Source: Jatrophihabitans sp035642535 | GTDB taxonomy: Bacteria > Actinomycetota > Actinomycetes > Mycobacteriales > Jatrophihabitantaceae | Length of the DNA stretch: 64,000 nucleotides | NCBI GenBank assembly: GCA_035642535.1 | Contig: DASQSE010000132.1 | Location: forward strand, 4,707 to 68,706 | Reading direction: 5' to 3' | Part shown: piece by piece, positions 42,245 through 50,662 of the stretch | Numbering within the stretch: position 1 is the first letter of the stretch | Layout of the letters: every line of letters starts with the position of its first letter | The notes under the pieces: model-generated | What the model was told of the DNA's origin: nothing | Databases searched by the model: none | Seen by the model: the letters and a program-made list of their open reading frames with translations, nothing else | Made by a program: the position numbers and the translations under genes

Positions 42245-42507
42245 GGTGCGGAACCTCCGCTGGTCTCGATCGCCTCGGTGATGCGCGTGAAGCGCAGGCC
42301 CGCCGCGTTCCCGGCGGCCCGCAAGGCTGCTTCGGACGGCGCTTCGAACAGTGCGAAGCACGTCTCGTCGGCGGGGAGGAACCAGGTCCGGATATGGCGG
42401 ATGGCGCTGGTGCCGTCGGCCCGAGCGGCCGCAGCCTGCTGGTCTGCCCGAGCGAAGTCCTGGTTTGTTACCGCTGGGGCGTACCGCTCCACCACGAACA
42501 GCGCCAC
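42241..42507 (-). CDS. DUF4242-like small protein
   Basis: An 88-residue ferredoxin-like alpha/beta protein. The strand LFVVERYAP, the central HIRTWFLPADETCFALFEAPS and the last helix EAALRAAGNAAGL match the nickel-binding DUF4242 family seen in Streptomyces SCO4226. The His/Cys that could bind metal are His in RHIRT and Cys in ETCFAL. I start at GTG 42507, six nt after a GGGGGAG ribosome-binding site; ATG 42522 is the alternative. It overlaps the Tat-exported giant protein by 4 bp. Its cytoplasmic role in the operon is unknown. Confidence 0.75.
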   Translation of the reverse strand: MALFVVERYAPAVTNQDFARADQQAAAARADGTSAIRHIRTWFLPADETCFALFEAPSEAALRAAGNAAGLRFTRITEAIETSGGSAP

Positions 42508-42589
42508 CGCCGCTCCCCCCATGTGTGGCTCAGGTGGCCGAACGGTAGCGAGCCGGACGCACTGCGCGAATCCGTAGAGTCCGCAGAAA

Positions 42590-45391
42590 TTACGTGTCGT
42601 GCATCGCGAACCGCCGGCTCAGCTCGACCCGCGAGCGCACGCCCAGCTTGCGGTAGACCTGCTGGAGGTGCGTCTCGACGGTGCGCACCCCGGTGAACAG
42701 CGCGCCGGCGATCTCTCGGCTGGTGAGGCCCTGCGCGGCGAGGTCGGCGACCCGGTGCTCGGTGTCGGTGAGCGCCGTCGGGTCGGGTGCCACGTCGTTG
42801 CTGCGCCCGGCGATGCGGGTGAGCAGCTCGGCGCATCTGCCCGACCACGGCTGCGCGCCGAGCTGGTCGAACAGCTGCTTTGCCTCGGTCAGCGACTGCT
42901 GGGCCTGCCTGCGATGCCGCGCGCGGCGGTGGATCTCGCCGGCGACGAGCAGCGTCCGAGCATGCTCGAAGGGCATGCCGAGCGCGCGACCGGTCGCGAG
43001 TGCGTCCGCGATGGCTTGCTCCGCGCCAGGTTGCGCGCCGGTCGCGGAGAGCAGCAGCGCGGTGCACCGGCGGACGGCCAGCTGCGGCCACGAGCCGGCC
43101 TCGGGCCGGCACCGAGCCAGCAGCTGGTCGAGCAGTTGTTGCGCGACGTCGGTATCGCGGGCCCGGATCCGGGCCTCGATCTCGAGCGCGATGGTGCGCA
43201 GCATCCCGAGTTGCACGAAGCCGGCGCGCAGCGCCCGGTCCGTGGCGCCGTCTACAGCGGCCAGCGCACGAGCGGCGTCGCCCGCTGCCAGGGCGAGCAG
43301 GCCGAGCGCCTCGTCGGCCAACTCGCCGGGCAGCGACAACCCGGTGCGGGCGTGGACGTCGAGTCCGACCGCCGCGTCCGCGCGGGCGTCGGCGGCGCGG
43401 CCCTGGGCGGCACGCAGGATGGCGCGGGCCGCCCGTACGCTCGCAATGCCGAACGGGATCTCGGCCAGCTCCGCAGCCTGTAGCGCCTCGTCGGCGTACC
43501 GGTCGGCGAGCGTCCAGTTCCCGGCCCAGGTTTCGAGCCGCACCAGGAGCCACCCGAGGATGGGGAGGCTGGCCTCGTCACCGCGCGCGACCGCGTCGGC
43601 GCGATCCCGGTCGACCAGCTCGCGCGCTCGCGCGATGTCGCCGCGGTGCGCCAACGCGACGGCCGCGGTGTACGACGGGGTCTCCTCGATGGGGATCCGC
43701 GCCTGGGCCGGTTCGGCGCGCAGCGCGCGGTCGAGGAGATCGACGCGCAGCCGGTCACCGCACGCCCACCGCACGTAGGCCAGGCTTGCCGCGACCTGCG
43801 CGTCGAGGAACCGGTCGTCGAGCCGGCCGGCCAGGTCGGTGAAGGCCGCGATGTGCGCCGGCGCGGTCTCCGGATCGCCACCGTTGAACGCGGCGAACCC
43901 AAGCGCGAAATGCGCAGCCATCTGCGCCCGTAGATCGTCGGCGCGCGCTTCGGCAAGTGCGCTCTCCAAGGTGCGCTGCCATACCGGGAGCGGCTGTCCG
44001 CTGTATCGCTGGTATTTCGCGAGTTGCAGCAGCAGCGGGGCGCGCCGCGGGCCGGGCGGTTCGTCGCGCAGCAGGTCGTCGAGCGCGGTGCGCGCCCGCC
44101 CGGGTTCGCCGGCGTCGAAGCGGAGCTCCGCCGCCGCGAGCCGCCGCGTGCGCACTCCCGGACCGTTGTCCGGCGGCGTCAGCGTGATGGCCAGCTCGGC
44201 AAGGTCGGCCGCGGTTTCGGTCGAGCCGCGCAGCCGGGCCGTGCCCGCTGCTTCGTCGAGCGCTCGCGCCACGTCTTCGTCCGGGCCGTCCGCAGCGAGC
44301 GCGCGATGCCGGGCACGGGCGAGCGGCGAGCCGACCGCTTGCGCGAGCCGGGCGTGGGTTGCGCGCCGCTGTCGCGGCGGGGCGTCGTCGATGAGGACGG
44401 AGCGCAGCAGCGGGTGGGTGAACGTAACTTCGCTACGCCGCGCCTCGACCACGCCGGCCTCGACGGCGGCCTCGAGGTGGCTGCGGGCCTGCTGCGGATC
44501 CGCCGCGGCGGCGGCGACGAGTTCGACCGGCGGGCTCGGCTCTAGCGCCGCGCCGAGCAGCACGTCACGCACCGCGTGCGGCAGGCCGGCAAGGCGGCGG
44601 TGCACCAGCCGGCGCAGCGAGTCGGGCACGGTGAGTTCGGCGTCGAGGTGGCTGGCATCCTCGCGGACCAGTAGCCGGGAGAGCTCCTGCGCGAAGTACG
44701 GGTTGCCGCCGGAGGCCTCGTAGATGCGGACGAGCAGGCGATGGTGCGGGGCGAACCGGAGGCGCTCGGCGAGCAACTCGCGGACCGCGCCCAGGCTCAG
44801 CGGCGCCGGGGTGATCGTGTGCACCCGCGCGGCCGGCACGTCGTCGGTCGGCAGCTCGGGTACGGAGCCGTCGTGGGTCCGCACGGTCGCGAGCAATCCG
44901 ACGCGCTCGGCACCGAGCCTGCGCAGCGCGAAGGCGAGCACCCGGCGCGTGCTCGCGTCCAGCCACGCGAGGTCGTCCACAGCAAGCAGCACCGGCCGCA
45001 CGCCGGCCAGCGCGCGCAGTGCGGTGAGCGTGCCGGTGGCCACCGAGCGCGGGTCGGCGGGCGCGGCGCCGGCCTCCTCGCGCAGCAGGGCGACGCGCAG
45101 CGCATGCCGTTGCGGCCCGGGAAGCTGGTCGATCGCCTCGGCCGGGACGTCCTCGAACAGGTCGGCGAGCCCGGTGAAGCCGAGCGCCGACTCCGGCGCG
45201 ACCGGACGCGCGGTGAGGACGTGGCAGTCGCGGGCGGCGGCGCAGGCCCGGCCCGCGTCCCAGAGCATCGTCTTGCCGATACCGGCCTCGCCGACAACCA
45301 GGACGACGCGGTGCGCGGGCGCGCCACTGCCGAGGTCGGCGAGGAACGCGTCGAGGGCAGCCAGCTCGCCGACCCGTCCGAGTACGCGCAC
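42590..45391 (-). CDS. LuxR-family ATP-binding regulator (LAL type)
   Basis: A 933-residue transcription factor. Walker A GEAGIGKT is at residues 34-41 and Walker B is in VLLAVDDLAWLD. A long helical, TPR-like middle follows, and the C-terminal LuxR helix-turn-helix (TDTEHRVADLAAQGLTSREI ... TVETHLQQVYRKLGV) is at about 865-920. LAL regulators activate secondary-metabolite or catabolic operons in response to a ligand or nucleotide. The GTG at 45391 has a GGGGGGAG ribosome-binding site. It lies 82 bp upstream of the DUF4242-like gene and is on the same strand, so it most likely controls the giant-protein operon. Confidence 0.92.
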   Translation of the reverse strand: MRVLGRVGELAALDAFLADLGSGAPAHRVVLVVGEAGIGKTMLWDAGRACAAARDCHVLTARPVAPESALGFTGLADLFEDVPAEAIDQLPGPQRHALRVALLREEAGAAPADPRSVATGTLTALRALAGVRPVLLAVDDLAWLDASTRRVLAFALRRLGAERVGLLATVRTHDGSVPELPTDDVPAARVHTITPAPLSLGAVRELLAERLRFAPHHRLLVRIYEASGGNPYFAQELSRLLVREDASHLDAELTVPDSLRRLVHRRLAGLPHAVRDVLLGAALEPSPPVELVAAAAADPQQARSHLEAAVEAGVVEARRSEVTFTHPLLRSVLIDDAPPRQRRATHARLAQAVGSPLARARHRALAADGPDEDVARALDEAAGTARLRGSTETAADLAELAITLTPPDNGPGVRTRRLAAAELRFDAGEPGRARTALDDLLRDEPPGPRRAPLLLQLAKYQRYSGQPLPVWQRTLESALAEARADDLRAQMAAHFALGFAAFNGGDPETAPAHIAAFTDLAGRLDDRFLDAQVAASLAYVRWACGDRLRVDLLDRALRAEPAQARIPIEETPSYTAAVALAHRGDIARARELVDRDRADAVARGDEASLPILGWLLVRLETWAGNWTLADRYADEALQAAELAEIPFGIASVRAARAILRAAQGRAADARADAAVGLDVHARTGLSLPGELADEALGLLALAAGDAARALAAVDGATDRALRAGFVQLGMLRTIALEIEARIRARDTDVAQQLLDQLLARCRPEAGSWPQLAVRRCTALLLSATGAQPGAEQAIADALATGRALGMPFEHARTLLVAGEIHRRARHRRQAQQSLTEAKQLFDQLGAQPWSGRCAELLTRIAGRSNDVAPDPTALTDTEHRVADLAAQGLTSREIAGALFTGVRTVETHLQQVYRKLGVRSRVELSRRFAMHDT

Positions 45392-45401
45392 GCCCGACTC
45401 C

Positions 45402-45427
45402 CCCCACGTCCGGTGATCGCCCCACGT
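45402..45427 (-). repeat. Direct repeat ACGTGGGG before the LuxR-type gene
   Basis: Two exact copies of ACGTGGGG (plus strand ccccacgt at 45402-45409 and 45420-45427) are 18 bp apart, about 11-36 bp upstream of GTG 45391. A related word, ACATGGGGGG, overlaps the ATG at 42522 of the DUF4242-like gene. Spacing close to two helical turns fits dimer binding, perhaps by the LuxR protein itself, although the inner copy also serves as ribosome-binding site. Confidence 0.4.
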
Positions 45428-45518
45428 TCCGAGTAGATGATGGGGGTTTGCCGGGCTGCGCACCAGTTGTGGCCCGCGCGCCCGCGCGTCCGGATGCCCC
45501 AAGGGGCAGGGTGCGTCG

Positions 45519-46184
45519 TTACCAGCCGCGGGCGCGCCACTCCGGAATCTGGGGCCGCTCGACGCCGAGGGTCGAGTCGTTCCCGTGGCCGGGATAGAAC
45601 CAGGTGTCGTCCGGCAATGCGGCGAAGACGCGTTCCTCGAGATCGTTCATCAGCGAGTTGAAGTCTTCGGCATTCGTCGTCCTTCCGGGACCGCCGGGGA
45701 ACAGCGAGTCGCCGGTGAACAAGTGCGGCACGCCTTCCGGGTCGCGGTAGAGGACGGCGACCGAGCCGGGGGTGTGACCACGCAGGCCGATGATCGACAT
45801 CGTCAGATCGCCGACCGTGATCTCGTCGCCGTCGGCGAGCCGCTCGTCGACGGCGACAGGCAGCTCGTCCGCGTCGTCGGCCCCTGCATAGACCGCGGCA
45901 CCGGCGAATTCGACCGTGTCGGCGAGCGCCTGCCAATGGTCCGCGTGCCGATGCGTGGTCAGGATCGCCGAGACCGGCTCGCCCTCGAAGGCAACCAGCT
46001 CGCGCAGCCGGTCCGCTTCGTTCGCAGCGTCGATCAACAGGCCCTCATCGGTCTGCGTGCAGCGGAGCAGGTACGCGTTGTTGTCCATCGGCCCGACGGC
46101 CAGCTTCGCGATCGTGAGGCCGGTCAGCCGGCGCACGTCCATCGGCCCGCCGACGGAAACCTGGCCCGTGTAGGTGTCGGTCAT
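45519..46184 (-). CDS. MBL-fold metallo-hydrolase (glyoxalase II-like)
   Basis: A 221-residue metallo-beta-lactamase-fold hydrolase. The metal motif THRHADHW (His78, His80, Asp82, His83) and the later ligands in GHTPGS, FTGDSLF and YPGHGND are complete. Such proteins cleave thioesters such as S-lactoylglutathione, or mycothiol analogues in actinobacteria. The start ATG 46184 lies 7 nt after a TAGCGT box (46192-46197), which fits a leaderless message. The next gene upstream on the same strand is the DUF4032 gene, 20 bp away. Confidence 0.92.
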   Translation of the reverse strand: MTDTYTGQVSVGGPMDVRRLTGLTIAKLAVGPMDNNAYLLRCTQTDEGLLIDAANEADRLRELVAFEGEPVSAILTTHRHADHWQALADTVEFAGAAVYAGADDADELPVAVDERLADGDEITVGDLTMSIIGLRGHTPGSVAVLYRDPEGVPHLFTGDSLFPGGPGRTTNAEDFNSLMNDLEERVFAALPDDTWFYPGHGNDSTLGVERPQIPEWRARGW

Positions 46185-46204
46185 GGGCAAGACGCTACCG
46201 GCGC

Positions 46205-47461
46205 TCACTCGAAGATCGGTTCGAACTCCTCGGTCGGCGGGCCGGAGGAGAGGTCGACGCGGGTGTCCGCGAGGTCGCGGAGCACGGTGCTGACGTAGGA
46301 CGCGACGGCGGCCGCGCGGCCGACGTCGTGACCCCGCTGCTCGGAAAGCAGCCAGCGGTGCTCGCTGATCTCGTAGAACAACTCCGCGTCGGGCAGCTTC
46401 ACGCGCAGCTCGGGCGGGACGAGGCTGAGCGTGCCGTAGAACTTCTGGTCCAGCCACGCACGGGCTGCAGCGTCATCGGGAATCGGCCGGCCGGTGCCGT
46501 CCTCCCACTTGGCTTTGAAGCGCGCGAGGTCGCCGAGCAACGTGCGCGCCTGGTTCTCCTGCACGCGCAGTCCGGTGAGCTCGAAAAGCCGGCGCTGGTG
46601 GTGGCCCGCCTCGACGACCTGCGTGTCGTAGTGCAGCCGCAGGCCGCCCGGCTCGGTGTTGATGGTGAGCTCGGAGACGTCGAAACCTAGTTCGTTGAGC
46701 CGCTTCAGCCGCGCGTGGATCCGGTAGTTCTCGGCACCCGGCACGACCACGTCGTCGGTCAGCTCGGTCCACAGCCGGTCGTAGCGGGGCCGGAAAGAAC
46801 GCACCTCCTCGAGCACGTCCGTCGACTCGCTCAGCAGCCCGGCGGCCTGCAGGTCGAACATCTCTCCGGCGATGTTCTCCGTCGCGATCTCGATGTCGTG
46901 CGAGCGTTGTCCGTCCGACAGTCGCGGGTGGATCTCGCCCGTCTCGGCGTCGACGAGATAGGCGGCGAGCGCGCCGGCGTCGCGGCGGAACAGCGTGTTC
47001 GACAGCGAGCAGTCGCCCCAGAAGAACCCGGCGAGATGCAGCCGCACGAACAGGCCGACCAGCGCATCGAGCAACCGGGTGCGCAGCTTCGGCAGGCTGC
47101 GTCCGGTGAACAGCGACCGATACGGCTGGGAGAACTGGAGATGGCGGGTGATCAGCAAGCCGCCCAGGTCTGCACCGTCGGCGTCGGTGCGGTCGACGAC
47201 CGTCCCGTACGCCTCGACGACCGGCACCGAATGCTCGGCCAGCGCGCGCAGCAGGGTGTGTTCGCGCAGGACATACCGATCGGTCCCCTCCTTGACCGCG
47301 AACACCTCACCACCGATCTCGACGAAGCGGACGAGGTGCCGCGAGATGCCGCGCGGCACGTACACGATCAACTCGTCGGGCCAGGCGGCCAGCGGCACAT
47401 CGAACGGCAGCCCCATGAGCCCGACGTTCGTGCCGACAGCCGTGAAGGCGTAGCTCCGCAC
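46205..47461 (-). CDS. DUF4032 domain protein with kinase-like fold
   Basis: A 418-residue protein matching the DUF4032 family found widely in actinobacteria. The N-terminal part resembles lipopolysaccharide kinases: PRGISRHLVRFV, EVFAVKEGTDRYV (Lys in the ATP-binding strand), RLHLAGFFWGDCSLSNTLF (an HxD-like catalytic loop with Asp and Asn) and YLVDAETGEI. The C-terminal half (about 300-418) is a separate helical domain. The function is unestablished. GTG 47461 follows TAGGCT (47468-47473) by 6 nt, indicating a leaderless start. It is divergent from the sigma gene across about 60 bp. Confidence 0.88.
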   Translation of the reverse strand: MRSYAFTAVGTNVGLMGLPFDVPLAAWPDELIVYVPRGISRHLVRFVEIGGEVFAVKEGTDRYVLREHTLLRALAEHSVPVVEAYGTVVDRTDADGADLGGLLITRHLQFSQPYRSLFTGRSLPKLRTRLLDALVGLFVRLHLAGFFWGDCSLSNTLFRRDAGALAAYLVDAETGEIHPRLSDGQRSHDIEIATENIAGEMFDLQAAGLLSESTDVLEEVRSFRPRYDRLWTELTDDVVVPGAENYRIHARLKRLNELGFDVSELTINTEPGGLRLHYDTQVVEAGHHQRRLFELTGLRVQENQARTLLGDLARFKAKWEDGTGRPIPDDAAARAWLDQKFYGTLSLVPPELRVKLPDAELFYEISEHRWLLSEQRGHDVGRAAAVASYVSTVLRDLADTRVDLSSGPPTEEFEPIFE

Positions 47462-47520
47462 TCTGCCAGCCTAGGAAATCGGACCGTCGGAAAACTGAGG
47501 TTCCGGACGACGATAGGGGT

Positions 47521-48057
47521 GTGGACGCGTCCGCGACCGATCGGGAAGACCCGCGGGCGGCACTGCTGGAGCTGTACGACCCGGCGCTGCCGCAGGTTTA
47601 CGGCTACCTGCTGCGCCGCTGCGGGCGTCGCGAGGTGGCCGAGGAACTCACCTCCGAGACGTTTCTCGCGGCCGCCGATGCCGCGCGGCGCAGTCGGCCG
47701 CCCGGGATCGACATCGGGTGGCTGATCGGCGTCGCCCGGCACAAGCTCGCCGACCACTGGCGTCGGCAGGCACGCGAGGAGCGCAAGCTGCGCGCTGTCG
47801 CCTCCGAGCCGGAGCCGCATGACGACCCGTGGGACGCCCGGCTGGACGCACTGCGCGCCGCGCAGACACTCAAGGCGCTGGCCCCGCAGTTCCGCCTCGC
47901 GCTGACCCTGCGTTATGTCGACGACCTGCCGGTGGCCGAGGTCGCCGGCGTCCTCGACCGCAGCCTCGGCGCGACCGAAGCACTCCTCGTGCGCGCGAAG
48001 GCGGCGTTCCGCGCCCACTACACCGCCACGGAAGAGGAGGCGGGCGGCGATGCGTGA
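47521..48057 (+). CDS. ECF-type RNA polymerase sigma factor
   Basis: A 178-residue group IV sigma factor. Region 2 includes VAEELTSETFLAAADAARR and GWLIGVARHKLADHWRRQ. Region 4 includes FRLALTLRYVDDLPVAEVAGVLDRSLGATEALLVRAK. The GTG at 47521 has no clear ribosome-binding site. The next gene starts within it (8-bp overlap), and that product is a VOC protein instead of a visible anti-sigma factor. The signal and target promoters are unknown. Confidence 0.9.
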   Translation: MDASATDREDPRAALLELYDPALPQVYGYLLRRCGRREVAEELTSETFLAAADAARRSRPPGIDIGWLIGVARHKLADHWRRQAREERKLRAVASEPEPHDDPWDARLDALRAAQTLKALAPQFRLALTLRYVDDLPVAEVAGVLDRSLGATEALLVRAKAAFRAHYTATEEEAGGDA

Positions 48058-49276
48058 CCCGTTGATCGACCTGCGGGATCAGGGCGCGCCGATCGACCCG
48101 CACCCCGCCTTCGCCGCCGAGCTGCGCGCCCGTCTCGAGCGCGCGCTGGCCCTGCCGAAAGGAGTCACCGCTGTGACGACGCTGACCGAGACCGAGCCTG
48201 CGACCCCCACGACCCGGTCGGCCGTGGTGCCCTACGTCGCCGTCGACGACGCGCGGCGCGCCATCGAGTGGTACGCGGACGTGTTCGGTGCCGCCCTGGC
48301 CGGCGAGCCGATCGTGATGCCCGACGGCCGGATCGGGCACGCGGAGCTCATCCTCGCGAGCGGGGCGATCTACCTCGCCGACGCACACCCGGAGATCGGC
48401 GTGACGGCGCCCCGGCCGGGCGAGGCGACGGTGAGCCTGATGCTGCCGGTGGACGACGCGGACGAGGTGCGTCGGCGGGCGCTGGCCGCGGGAGCGTCCA
48501 CCGATCGCGAGCCGTATGACGGCTACGGGCAGCGCAACGCCTGGATCATCGATCCCTTCAACCACCGTTGGGGTCTCCACTCGCCGCTGCGCACGCCTGA
48601 CTACCGGCATGGCGATCTGACCCATGTTTCGGTCCGGACGCCGGATCCGGCGGGTGCGGCCGAGTTCTACCGTGCGGTGGTTGGTTGGGAGGTCGTCGAC
48701 GATCGGGTGCCGGGCGCGACGCCGTCGGTCGGTGTCTGGGCGAGCGCCGAGCCGATGCTGTTGTGCGTATACGCGGTCGATGACCTTGCCGACGCGCGCG
48801 CTCGCGTCGTGGCGGCCGGCGGGACGGCCGGTGAGCCGCGCCAGGAACCGTACGGCCTACGCGCCGACTGCACCGACGACCAGGGCACCGCGTTCGCGAT
48901 CCACGAGGTCGCGGGCGGGACCGAGCGGCCACCTGCCCACGGCCGGCGCGCGGGTGACCTGGCTTATCTGACGCTGGAGGTCGTCGACTCCGCGAAGGCA
49001 CGCGCGTTCTACGGCGCCGTGCTCGGCTGGACGTTCACACCCGGTCGGGTCGCCGACGGCTGGCAGGTCGAGGACACGGCGCCCATGACCGGGCTCAGCG
49101 GCGGGCATTCGCAGGCAGCCGGCATCCCGATGTGGCGGGTGGCCGACATCGACCATGCGGTCGCGGCGGTGCGGGCCGCGGGCGGCACCGCGACAGATCC
49201 GGAGCAGCAGCCGTACGGAACCACCAGCGAGTGCGTCGACGACCAGGGCACGCGTTTCTACCTCGGTCAGCTCTGA
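48050..49276 (+). CDS. Triple-VOC domain protein coupled to the sigma factor
   Basis: A 408-residue protein. Residues 1-45 (DPLIDLRDQGAPIDPHPAFA and AELRARLERALALPKG) resemble the short N-terminal tail of proteins encoded after ECF sigma genes and could touch the sigma factor. Three VOC modules follow, beginning near residues 58 (VPYVAVDDARRAIEWY), 190 (THVSVRTPDPAGAAEFY) and 303 (YLTLEVVDSAKARAFYGAVLGW). Together they could make one and a half metal sites or bind a small ligand. ATG 48050 lies inside the end of the sigma gene. A role as a ligand-sensing regulator of the sigma factor is an attractive but unproved idea. Confidence 0.8.
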   Translation: MRDPLIDLRDQGAPIDPHPAFAAELRARLERALALPKGVTAVTTLTETEPATPTTRSAVVPYVAVDDARRAIEWYADVFGAALAGEPIVMPDGRIGHAELILASGAIYLADAHPEIGVTAPRPGEATVSLMLPVDDADEVRRRALAAGASTDREPYDGYGQRNAWIIDPFNHRWGLHSPLRTPDYRHGDLTHVSVRTPDPAGAAEFYRAVVGWEVVDDRVPGATPSVGVWASAEPMLLCVYAVDDLADARARVVAAGGTAGEPRQEPYGLRADCTDDQGTAFAIHEVAGGTERPPAHGRRAGDLAYLTLEVVDSAKARAFYGAVLGWTFTPGRVADGWQVEDTAPMTGLSGGHSQAAGIPMWRVADIDHAVAAVRAAGGTATDPEQQPYGTTSECVDDQGTRFYLGQL

Positions 49277-49282
49277 TCTCGC

Positions 49283-50641
49283 TCAGAGCGGGAGCGCGAG
49301 CAGCGCGTTCTCCACGACCTCGGTGAGCGCGGGATGGATCCAATACTGGCCACCCGCCATCTCGCGGGCGCCGAGCCCGAAGCTCATCGCCTGGATGAGC
49401 GGCTGGATCAGGGTCGAGGCCTGTGCGCCGAGCAGGTGTGCGCCGATGAGCTGCCCGGTCGTCGGGTCGGCGAGGACTTTGCACAAGCTCGCCGTGTCGG
49501 CCATTGCCCACCCGTACGCGGTACCGCCGTAGGCCGCCTTCGCGGTGACGTAGGGACGCTTCGCGGCCGTCGCCTCCTCCTCGGTCAGCCCGACGGAGGC
49601 AAGCTGCGGGTGGGTGAACACCGCAGCGGGCACGAAGCGGTGGTCGGCGTCGATCGGGTCGTCCGGATGGGCGAGGTTGTGCGCGACGACCCGCGCCTCG
49701 TGGTTGGCGACGTGTTTGAGCATGTGGTCGGAGGACGCGTCGCCGAGCGCCCAGACGCCGGGCGCGGACGTGCGTTGCTGCGCATCCACCTTGATCCGGC
49801 CGTCGTCATGGGCCGTAACGCCGCCCGCCGCAAGGTTGAGCCCGTCGCCGTTCGGGACGCGGCCGGTCGCGACGAGCAGCAGGTCGCCGTGCGCGGACCT
49901 CCCGTCGTCCAGCTCGACGGTGATGTCGCCCTCGGTGCCGCGCACCGCGACCGGGTGCACGCCGGTGCGCAGGTCCCATCGATCGCGGACGATCTCGGTG
50001 AGCGCCGCGGCCACCTCGTGGTCGAGGTGGCTCAGCAGCCCGCTGCGGGCGAGCACCGTCGTGTGCACCCCGAACGCGGAGAAGATGTGCGCGAACTCGG
50101 CGGCGACGAATCCGGCGCCCACGACGACGACCCGCTCGGGCAGGGCGTCGATGCGCATGATCGTGTCGGACGTGTGGAACGGCACGCCGGATTCTGCGAC
50201 GACCTCCGGCACCATCGGACGGCTGCCGGAGGCCAGCACGATGTGGTCGGCGGTCAGCGTCTCGCCGGTCGCCAATCGCAGCGTCCGGGGCGCGGTGAAC
50301 TCGGCGTGCGTCTCGAACAGCGTCACGTTGGGCGTGCCGGTTGCGCGGTATTGGCGGCCGCTCTCGGACGTCGCGTCGATGCGCCCGAAGATCCGGTCGC
50401 GTAACTCGGCCCATTCGACGCGCGGCGCGGGGCCGTGCAGGTTGAGCCGCGTCCAGTCCGTCGCCTCGGCGGCCAGGTCGGCCGGGTAGACGAACATCTT
50501 CGTCGGGATGCAGCCGACGTTGACGCACGTGCCGCCGAACACGCCCTGCTCGACGATGGCGATGCGCCAGCCGTCGAGCTCGGGCGTGACGATCGAGTTG
50601 CCCGAACCGGTCCCGACGATCACCAGATCGAAATGCCCCAC
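49283..50641 (-). CDS. mtr: Mycothione reductase
   Basis: A 452-residue flavoprotein disulfide reductase that uses NADPH to regenerate mycothiol from its disulfide. FAD-binding VIVGTGSGNS lies near the N-terminus. The redox pair is Cys39 and Cys44 (GGTCVNVGCIPTK). The second nucleotide site is VVVGAGFVAAE. The C-terminal His-Glu of HPALTEVVENAL completes the active site. GNSIV in place of the usual GxGxxG/A pattern is typical of mycothione reductases. GTG 50641 follows TATCGT (50649-50654) by 7 nt. It also shows that the organism makes mycothiol. Confidence 0.93.
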   Translation of the reverse strand: MGHFDLVIVGTGSGNSIVTPELDGWRIAIVEQGVFGGTCVNVGCIPTKMFVYPADLAAEATDWTRLNLHGPAPRVEWAELRDRIFGRIDATSESGRQYRATGTPNVTLFETHAEFTAPRTLRLATGETLTADHIVLASGSRPMVPEVVAESGVPFHTSDTIMRIDALPERVVVVGAGFVAAEFAHIFSAFGVHTTVLARSGLLSHLDHEVAAALTEIVRDRWDLRTGVHPVAVRGTEGDITVELDDGRSAHGDLLLVATGRVPNGDGLNLAAGGVTAHDDGRIKVDAQQRTSAPGVWALGDASSDHMLKHVANHEARVVAHNLAHPDDPIDADHRFVPAAVFTHPQLASVGLTEEEATAAKRPYVTAKAAYGGTAYGWAMADTASLCKVLADPTTGQLIGAHLLGAQASTLIQPLIQAMSFGLGAREMAGGQYWIHPALTEVVENALLALPL

Positions 50642-50662
50642 GCGCCGAACGATACGGGCGCG

